Part shown: piece by piece, positions 56,263-64,000 of the stretch
How positions within the stretch are numbered: position 1 is the stretch's first letter
Layout of the letters: every line of letters begins with the position of its first letter
Source of the DNA: Isoetes taiwanensis
Lineage: Eukaryota; Streptophyta; Lycopodiopsida; Isoetales; Isoetaceae
DNA length: 64,000 bases
NCBI GenBank assembly: GCA_021234155.1
Contig: JAJEKV010000149.1
Location: 1,303,031 to 1,367,030, forward strand
Direction: 5' to 3'
Made by a program: the position numbers and the translations under genes
The notes under the pieces: model-generated
Told to the model about the DNA's origin: nothing
Databases searched by the model: none
Seen by the model: the letters and a program-made list of their open reading frames with translations, nothing else

Positions 56263-57040
56263 AAAGGTTATGATTCAGCTAGTAAAAATTTGCACCATTA
56301 TATTGTTTTTTATACAGCCGGTACCTTAGAAAAGTAAAAACTATGGCTGCAGGAAGACAACACAGAATTTTTTTTTTCTGGCTTGGAGATTACCCAAGAA
56401 GATATTATACCATTTGCACACTCGGCCATATTCTATTGGTTGCTCACATTTTCTCATAGCTATGGCAACCGACAAGCACATAGCAGCCACAACTAGGAAA
56501 AATAGAAAAGGGAAAAATTTAGGGAGTTAACAAGAACGAAGACTTAGGTATAATCTGTTCATTTAGCTCCATTCTTTAGAAGGATGCTTTTACATAGAAC
56601 ACCATTAAAAAATGTCCCAGAGAGGAGATGATACTTTGCTGAGATTGGATCATATCAGAAAACAAAGGTCTTCGGAGATTACAAAGACTATCTTAGATGG
56701 TGTTCCAGACCACGATGTTGTCACTTTCCATCTTATAATGGAAGTTCTTGAACTAAAGAAGGATTGCAGATTTAGTATGTGAGCTTTGTTTAAAAGGATA
56801 ATTGATAGCACCCATATATGTGTCCACAAATAAATATTCCTGGAGAACTTAACTTGCAGCAGCAGGGAAGCAACATGTAAGTTAAAAATTTTGTCCTAGT
56901 TGAATGCATGTACATTGTACTAGTGGATTAGTTAAAGCTTTTCCGCCATTGTTTAAAATAGTATTCTGGCATTTGTACAGTACAATGTCATAGTAATACA
57001 CTCCATAACTCAAACACATGAACATGATTCCACCATGACA
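56263..57040. other. non-coding DNA inside the inverted-repeat segment
   Basis: No gene or repeat was recognised. Confidence 0.4.
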
Positions 57041-59220
57041 TGAGCCTGGGGAATCAAACCCCAGTTCCAATCCAATGCTCATGGCTTACATGGAGCTTAA
57101 GTAAAGATCATGGATAGGGGCCATCGAACACGTGCCATTGACTGCCACTCCAAGCTACAACTGTCAATGACATGCATTCGATGACCCCTATACATAGTGC
57201 ATGTCATCCCGAGTTGCAATACCTGTAAGGCCACAAAGGCAGGCTGTCAGTGAGCCTGGGGAATTGAACCCCAGCGCAATGCCAATGCTCATCCAAGCAT
57301 AAGGGAGATCCCAAGAGAGGGGATCACCCTTATGCTCAGGGACCGAAGCCCTCTGAAAGTCCACAGATGTTAGTAATCAAGTGCAACAAGAAAGCTTCTC
57401 CAAGACAGAGCAGCAAATGAAAAAACATCACATATTTATAAAGTTAGAAAATGTACATGTGGCACAGATGCCACCCACGTGAAACTACACAAGAAAAACA
57501 TTACAGACAATAGCAATAACACAAAGGTCTAATTCATAGGTTCTCCAGATGCAGTCCGCCTGATGACGGCATCAAGCTGGCAGATCTCCTGGGTCAGCAG
57601 GCCCCTAGCAAGACTCATGTATGATCTCGGTGCATGTAACTTAGACATTAGAGCCCCAAGCTCCTCCTAAGCAACACTAGAATTCGCCGAATCAATAGCC
57701 ACATAGAAACCTGTCAATTGCCTCCTCAAGATCCTATGGGAAGCAGCTATTTGATGGGCATCCGTCCCAACAGGATAATGCTTGTTATAAACTCTTACGC
57801 ACTGAAGAGCTGCTCACCCTCTGGAGGATACACCTGGGGATCAGAACGGAAATCATCAATCCTGGAGCTTATCAAAGAGGAGTCCAAGCTTAAGATGGGA
57901 TGGCCCATCTCCCCCGCAGAATTCCCATCGCCCTCCATGTGTACCCTGCAAGAAAGCGTCGCCACCACAAATCCATGTTGTAAGAAAATAAAACAGACAC
58001 ACAATTGAAGATGTACATTAAAGATGGTACACATGAGTCATCCAACAGCCATGGGGCGATTCCCAGTGTGAATGGGGATGTAATCCACACCATGATCTGG
58101 AATTTCAAGCTCAGGACTGAAGAATGAATTTTGAAGATCCTGAAAGTTACAATCCATCTTATCAGATGGCACGGAATCATCCCAATATCGGAGGCGCCCA
58201 GGGCCAGGGCCATTCCGTTCAACAGGCACATAACCTGCATGCAAACCAAACAGGGTAGTTCTAACATCAGATGGAATGCAGTGGGCGGGGTTCAAGAGAA
58301 CCCTCCACGCGGCACGAACTCTATGTTCATTCACATGAGCACTATTGGATGGAATGATCCAGCTGCTGCTCAAAGTGTACTTCCCACTTCTGCGCATCCT
58401 GCGAATGGTAAATATCAAGCTAGGAGTGAGCCTGTGGCCACCATGATAAAATATAAAGTGTGCTGCCTTATTCAGCAGATTCCTGTTGTCCAACACACAT
58501 AGGTCTTTTGTGTCCCCAGCATCTCATCTTAAATAGAGATCCTTCCCCTTCTCAATCATCAATTCAGATATGTTGTGGAGGTGGCAAGAATAGTGCACCT
58601 TACTTACGTCTCTCATACAATACCCCAACATGCCCTCAAAGAAGTATAACTTGTTATTCTTCAGCACTTTGCACACTAAAGCAACACCGGCTGGATTGGA
58701 GGGCCAATTGAAATCCCTCTTAATAGCCTCATTCAAGGCCTTTGGTGGCTTATAACAAGCTCTTAGCACAGCTTGCACATGGAGATGGTCTGCAGAAGAC
58801 CCCCTCTTCAAGGCAACTGCACCATCAACACATCTACTATCACAGAAGGAAGAAAGGGCATCAAAGAAACTAAGGAGGACATCTTGCCCAGACAAACCGA
58901 GTGTGACAGAGACATCAATTCCCTCCCAGTTCATTGCAAGATTAGGCATGGCAGGAGTAGGCATGGCAGAGGAAGTGTTAGTCTGTACAGAGCCTGAATT
59001 CACATGAACAGCAGGAGCCTTGCCTTTTCCTGTTGCTCTTCTCATAGATATGATCACAAACAGAAGGAACAAAAGAAAGAGGAACCAACAAGGAGCTCAC
59101 CTGTATGCTGTATACTGTCGCTGCAGAAGAGGCTGCCGAAATCGATATGGCCCATCCCAATTTGAAGGGCATGATGCTGGCGACATCTGCCGCAGTCGAA
59201 ATTAGCATTGGCTTGGCTGA
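57041..59220 (-). pseudogene. unknown intron-containing gene family, copy 2
   Basis: It matches copy 1 at 26.4-28.4 kb in reverse orientation. Exon 1 is about 59208-59100 (CGRCRQHHALQIGMGHIDFG, donor GTGAGC). Exon 2 is about 59050-58613 (IDVSVTLGLSGQDVLLSFFD, RDFNWPSNPAGVALVCKVLK, donor GAC|GTAAGT). Exon 3 is about 58413-58035 (KYTLSSSWIIPSNSAHVNEH, GLHAGYVPVERNGPGPG). Exon 4 is about 57950-57535 (ILSLDSSLISSRIDDFRSDP, QVYPPEGEQLFSA), then frameshifted. It keeps sequence lost from exon 2 of copy 1. No known domain was recognised. The 3' flank holds two T-arm-like hairpins (57046-57064 and about 57256-57274). Confidence 0.6.
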
Positions 59221-60120
59221 TCGCCATGTATGGCTGCCCCCATGCGCGGCCCTATCTGCCTAACAATCAGCCGCTCCATCTTCGTAAAAAGAAAATAAAA
59301 ATTCCATGCTGCTTTCCAAGACCCAGGTGCCAGCATCATCCTTGTACGTATTTCAATACGAATACGTCAATTAACAATTTTTTATTGGAGAAACATTACG
59401 AGACGATACATATAGTTTATGTGATTCTCTAAAATATTCTTTTGAGCAATAGTGATATGAATTTTGGGCAAGGTTCTAAGGGCATTTCCTCAAGGGCCTT
59501 TAAATGAAGAAATAGGCAATACAATAGAGGCATGACCACTTCTACAAAAGAAACACAAAGAACAAAATATCACCTTTGAATATTTAGCCCAACATTCTAA
59601 ATAACATGTCTCTAGGTGGCATATTATTTGTCCCTAGGTGTTGTAGATTGTCTTCCTAGTATTAGGTCTAGACATGTCATAGATATCTATTAATGTCCCT
59701 TTTATATTAACTCCTATATATTTGCCTCTTAGACCTCAGTTGAAAGAAAGTATTTTGCTCCTCTGGCTTCATTTGCATCTTAGAAATTAGACCCATTCAA
59801 CCGAAGACCACTTTGTCAACTAAGCATAATGTGGTTGCAAAATGGTTGGTCAGTTCAATAGTATTATGTGATATGCATCTTAATATGCCTCTTTTTGCAT
59901 ACACTACAAAGCTTCACCTTGATCCAATTCTTGATATTTGCATGTTGCAGCATAAATAGCAATTCAATCATTATTACAATGGTATATAACCACCACGTCA
60001 ATATTCTAATGGACTCTTGCTATACAAATAGATGGATTCTTGCTTTAGGTTGCAAAAATATAGAGGATCACATTATAAGATGTATTCATAGTATCATTGT
60101 TGTGAGAACTAGGTAGCTAG
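59221..60120. other. intergenic DNA
   Basis: No gene was recognised between the unknown gene copy and the ELP2 fragment. Upstream ELP2 exons were looked for and not seen. Confidence 0.4.
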
Positions 60121-60123
60121 AGA

Positions 60124-63100
60124 TCCTGCAGTCATCTTTCATCTCATACCTTAACAGTCACACAAATGGAGTTCTCCCATGATGATCAATTTCTCCTTTC
60201 TATGTCAAGAGATCGTCATTATTCTATCTTCAAATGAAGAGCAGGTATGCTACATTCAATATTATTTTTGGCTAGTTTATATATGTACTACACTTTGTTG
60301 TAGGTGACTTGGCAGGACAACCATGCTATGAATTAGTAACAAGGCTTGAGGCTCATAAAAGAATTGTATGGGCGTGCTCTTGGAGTCTTTGTGACAAGTA
60401 TTTTGCAACAGGGTCAAGGGACAAAAGTGTGAAAATTTGGGGTTTAACACTAGAGTCGTCACATGATGAACCAGAAAAGGTGCATTTGCACTGTTCGCGT
60501 TAAAATTCACATAAAATCAGGGGTTCAATAATCAGTCAAACCCTTCTTATATGTTAATATATGGCAGTCATGTTGCATGGAAAAAATACCTAAAAATCTA
60601 TTGGTCCCCATTCATGAGAGTTACACTTAGGTAAACTCAAGGGGGTCAAGTCTGTTTCGCTACATGTTTAGATAAAGTAAAACTGTCTTGGTAAGACAAT
60701 TTTTATGATTTTTTTCATTATTTTTGTATTTTTCTACACGAGTTAGAGAGTAAGACACAAAAAACTGCACCTCAATCCGAGGTCTGAGAAGGGAGATAGG
60801 GTTGTTTGAACATGACAGGGTCAAAACTGCTGCTTGTCTTCTGTGAACCAATACTGGTTTCCAGAAAGCTGTTCCCAAATCAAATCTCTAACTTTTGTAG
60901 GAAAATGAATTTTGACCCAAAATTTTGAATATAAGTATTAGACAACTTGCTTTATCTAAGAAAAATGTCCATTAGCCTTGATGATGAGGTTTTGATTTTC
61001 TTTTATTTTTTCAATTACAAGTGAATGATAACTTATGTCTATATAGGAGTAAAATGATTCAAAGTCATCCGCAAAAAAAATCACATTATGAAAGGTTACT
61101 ACGATATGGAATCACCCCAAAAACAAACACGTTAAAAAAGCATAGCGTTTGTTTTCAAGAAATCAAGAAAGGTTCGTATTACCTGAGACCATTACCGGTC
61201 CACCTTCTTTTTAAAATTAAGAACTCCCTCATGTTAATCAATTTCAGTTTCAATTGCGGGATATAAGCACCTCATGAGCTACTCTATTCATTGAAAATAA
61301 TCAATGCACCTGATCTTGAGGTTTAGGATAAACTTTCTAGTGTTCATTCCAAGTTATCTGTTAGAGTACGCGTTCCATGGATTTCATAAACCTATGTATT
61401 GAATGGTGAACTCAAAACTTGTATTTTTTATCTTCTCAAGTTGTGGAAGCAATGCAAAAGAATGAAAAACAAATATAAAAAGCTAGAACTATGAAAAATA
61501 AAGATAGACTGCTATGTCTGTTTCCCATAACCCGATTGGGTTCCGTGGACATTAAAATTTTCTTCCTTCCTTCCTTCCTTCCTTCCTTCCTTCCTTCCTT
61601 CCTTCCTTCCATTGCTGGTCCACATGGCTTATGATCATTCAAGAAGCCAAAACATCCTCATCTTAATTAGTTGGTTGCTAGAATTGCATTATTTAATGGT
61701 AAAGTTGAAGCACAAAACAACCGAACCTATATGAATCTCCACTCACCCTTCCAAAAATTATGTTAGAGAAGGTAGAAAATCGCCATATCATTGTATAAAT
61801 GACAAATGAACAATAAATAAAATTGGTAATCATAATTAGAGAGATTTAATTCTATACCCAATTAATTTAATTGTGGACCATAATGGTCCATGCCCATTTA
61901 TATTCAAATCTTACATCTGATAGTATGTTATTTTTAACATCAAATTGGAGATCTATATTGCCAATGAAGCTTGAACCCATAAAAATTATAGTCTATCATG
62001 AAAGACAAGCTAAAGTTACTATTATTGTACCTAAAGTAGAAACTCTTAAGCAGCAAACACGTGTACTAAGTTTATGATAGTAAAAAATAAGAAGATTTCA
62101 TCGTGTGTTTTGCACTAAGACGATACAAACTATATTTTAAACTTCTATCACATGTTTCGTCAATCATGAGTTGAAAAAGAATGCTATCTTGCTTTAAAAT
62201 ATGGCAAGCATAAGTACAAACCGTAAAATGGTCCATGTCTATTTTAAATCAAATCTTGTACATAATATGCTACTTTAACATGAAATTCAAGATCGATGTT
62301 GCCAAGGAAGGGTGACATTCATAAAAAATATTGCCTACCATAAAAGATGAGTTTTTTGTATTATTACCTTAGCTAAACTCTAATTTTGTGTAGTGGCAAC
62401 CACTTCTAAATGTAAAGAATACATGGTTATTCACCATATTTAAGTTCATAAAATTCTTTATTATGAATGTATAAGTGGAATGAATGGAGTGCATCATTTA
62501 TTGCCCTTAGAAAGCTTATATATGAGTTTAGTTAAACCCGCGTTAGTTCTATTTTTTTTTTCATGGATTACAGATCGAATCTTCTTTAGTGAAAATTGAG
62601 ATTAACATGACTTATAAACATTTCAAAAAATTATTGGACTATAGCTCTTAGAGTTGACAACTTATGGCATAAGTCTTACGTCAAAATTTGTTATAGTAAA
62701 GGAGAAACAATTCATAACCTCAAACAGCTTTTTAAAGCCAAAATGGTTTGATCGACTTCATATAAAGCCATCTAATAGCAATCGAAACATGAAAACATGC
62801 AAATCAACATGTTTTATCATAAAACGTCAATTACTTTCAATTTTAGAAACGTTTGGACCCCTTTATGCTAGAAAGTTTGAAGAATACAGTTCTGGCCTGG
62901 CGTAAAAACTGCTGAATTCAATGAGGTTTGGGCAATCACCACAACATATCAGTAAATCTATTGGTCATGAAATTCTCCATGGCCATAAAGAATCGAGTGA
63001 AGATTCCAAAAGTGGTGGTATCTTGTGAAATGGAAATTTCTCTTGTTAGATACCTGGGTTTAAGTGGCAGAGGGTATGCTGGACCAATTCTGGTTGATGA

Positions 63101-63416
63101 ACCCAGAATAGTTCCAGTAACAACTCTAGTGTTAAGTCAACCTTGAGACAAATTTGCCTCCATTTAAAAGCAATGTTACAACTTTAGCATGGACGTCAGG
63201 CTGTAAGCTTGGAAATCACATTCTTGCAATAGGAATGGAGGATAGACAATTAGAATTATGGAATTGCAGTATTGGTTTTGCACCGGTGAACTGTGTATTG
63301 AAGATAGATCCCCAACATTGTCACGTTGCAATAGTAAATCGAGGTTTGGGATGATGAGAATAACAAGGAAGCTGACGTTGCTTTGCATCTGGCATCTTGT
63401 GGAGAAGATCATAGTT
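60124..63416 (+). pseudogene. ELP2: ELP2 (Elongator complex subunit 2) fragment, C-terminal WD repeats
   Basis: Three exon-like parts match plant ELP2, a WD40 subunit of Elongator (tRNA wobble-uridine modification and transcription). Part 1 (about 60148-60244) reads [28 protein letters not shown]. Part 2 (60304-60479) reads [33 protein letters not shown]. Part 3 (about 63148-63416) reads LPPFKSNVTTLAWTSGCKLG, NHILAIGMEDRQLELWN, LKIDPQHCHVAIVNR, then in another frame ALHLASCGEDHSS. An in-frame TGA in part 1 (near 60228) and a frameshift near 63345 break it, and the N-terminal repeats are absent. A 2.65-kb intron separates parts 2 and 3 and holds a LINE 3' end. It lies within an inverted-repeat-bounded segment, so it may be captured. 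Confidence 0.78.
61520..61612 (+). mobile_element. LINE 3' end with (CTTC)n tail, inside the ELP2 intron
   Basis: CCCATAACCCGATTGGGTTC, CGTGGACATTAAAATTTT and about 13 TTCC repeats. It is nearly the same as the end at 47.68-47.76 kb. Only the last about 35 bp of the element body are present, so it is strongly 5'-truncated. Confidence 0.8.
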
Positions 63417-63534
63417 CTTAGGATTCGGGGTCTCCTACAAAGTTTTTGCCTTAGGATTCGGAGCTAAAGATTTGAGGAGAACCAAAACAACAAGGATTAA
63501 AGCCATAGCCGCCATGCTCTTAGACATCCTTTGC

Positions 63535-63730
63535 TTTCTCCGCTTCCATCTAAGCTCATCTATTTTTTCCCAGCTTTTGCTTCATCTATTTTTGCCACTT
63601 TTGTTTCATCTATTTGTGCCGGATCTCATGGCTTTTGCTTCATCTATTTGTGCCGGATCTCAAATCTATTTTTGTGCCGGATCTCAGGGCTTTTGCTTCA
63701 TCTATTTGTGCAGGACCTCATGGCCTGATG
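63535..63730 (+). repeat. irregular tandem repeat, about 30-45 bp units
   Basis: The units are built from GCTTTTGCTTCATCTATTTG and TGCCGGATCTCA in four to five imperfect copies. It lies between the ELP2 fragment and the right inverted-repeat arm, where some TIR elements have subterminal repeats. Confidence 0.75.
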
Positions 63731-63869
63731 AAGCAAAGCTATTCTTGAAAATTTGAACCATTTGTGTCACTACGTCCAGTCCGTTCGTGCTCCGCCTCGT
63801 CTGGGGACGTCGCCGGAGCCCTTTACAAGGCGGAATGAGCCTCCTCCGGGCAATTACCTAGTACATAAC

Positions 63870-64000
63870 CTCTTGAAACAATGCAAAACAGTACGATCCA
63901 TGGCTGCTGCAATCGACTAAGAGAAACGATCTATTCAGAATATGGCATGAATTCGTTAAGCAGTGCGGGGAATGCTAAATGATGGAGGCTTTTCTACTTT
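63870..64000 (-). repeat. right arm of the large inverted repeat
   Basis: Reverse complement partner of 56140-56262, about 85% identical by eye. The window ends here, so the outer boundary and any target duplication cannot be seen. Confidence 0.75.

Noticed and set aside
1-64000. CRISPR arrays, operons or bacterial defence systems
   Set aside because: No regular spaced repeats of CRISPR type and no prokaryotic gene layout; introns and plant transposons show a nuclear plant origin.

Overview
The window reads as nuclear DNA of a land plant with a large, repeat-rich genome. Gene pieces have spliceosomal GT-AG introns, and the recognisable proteins (HUB/BRE1 E3 ligase, ATL-type RING protein, LRR receptor kinase, UGGT, Elongator subunit 2) are plant-type. 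I cannot name the species; a fern, lycophyte or gymnosperm is my guess from the repeat load. Nothing looks prokaryotic or organellar.

Only one gene looks intact: a ten-to-eleven-exon gene on the plus strand (39788-43366) for a nuclear RNA-binding protein with an N-terminal PWI-like fold, a charged middle, a coiled coil and an RRM. A small uORF precedes it, and exon-like segments run away from it on the minus strand (about 38.1-39.0 kb), with a near-perfect 39-bp hairpin between the two.

Layout. 1.5-8.6 kb: a decayed Ty1/Copia retrotransposon split by two inserts that share both ends; the first insert carries exons of a HUB1/HUB2-like gene. 9.1-10.3 kb: scrambled pieces of an LRR receptor kinase and a UGGT exon. 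10.9-12.3 kb: 5'-truncated L1-type LINE. 13.2-18.6 kb: GC-rich, badly mutated LINE with 180-bp tandem units at its 5' end. 18881-24802: a non-autonomous Helitron with clean ends, holding a 1.39-kb tandem duplication and an ATL-like exon. 26.3-28.4 kb and 57.0-59.2 kb: two inverted copies of an intron-containing gene family I do not recognise. 28.6-31.1 kb: AT-rich repeats, one of which contains a piece of the resident RNA-binding gene. 32-38 kb: LINE 3' ends and intergenic DNA. 45.6-48.3 kb: long pyrimidine tracts. 48.3-54.6 kb: near-complete L1-type LINE on the minus strand. 56.1-64.0 kb: a segment between inverted repeats that carries the second unknown-gene copy and broken ELP2 exons.

The main theme is capture and reshuffling of host exons by several kinds of mobile element, plus a LINE family whose 3' ends carry short-repeat tails instead of poly(A). 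The best candidates for something undescribed are the unknown two-copy gene family with tRNA T-arm-like hairpins in its 3' flank, and the inverted-repeat-bounded segment that carries one of those copies.
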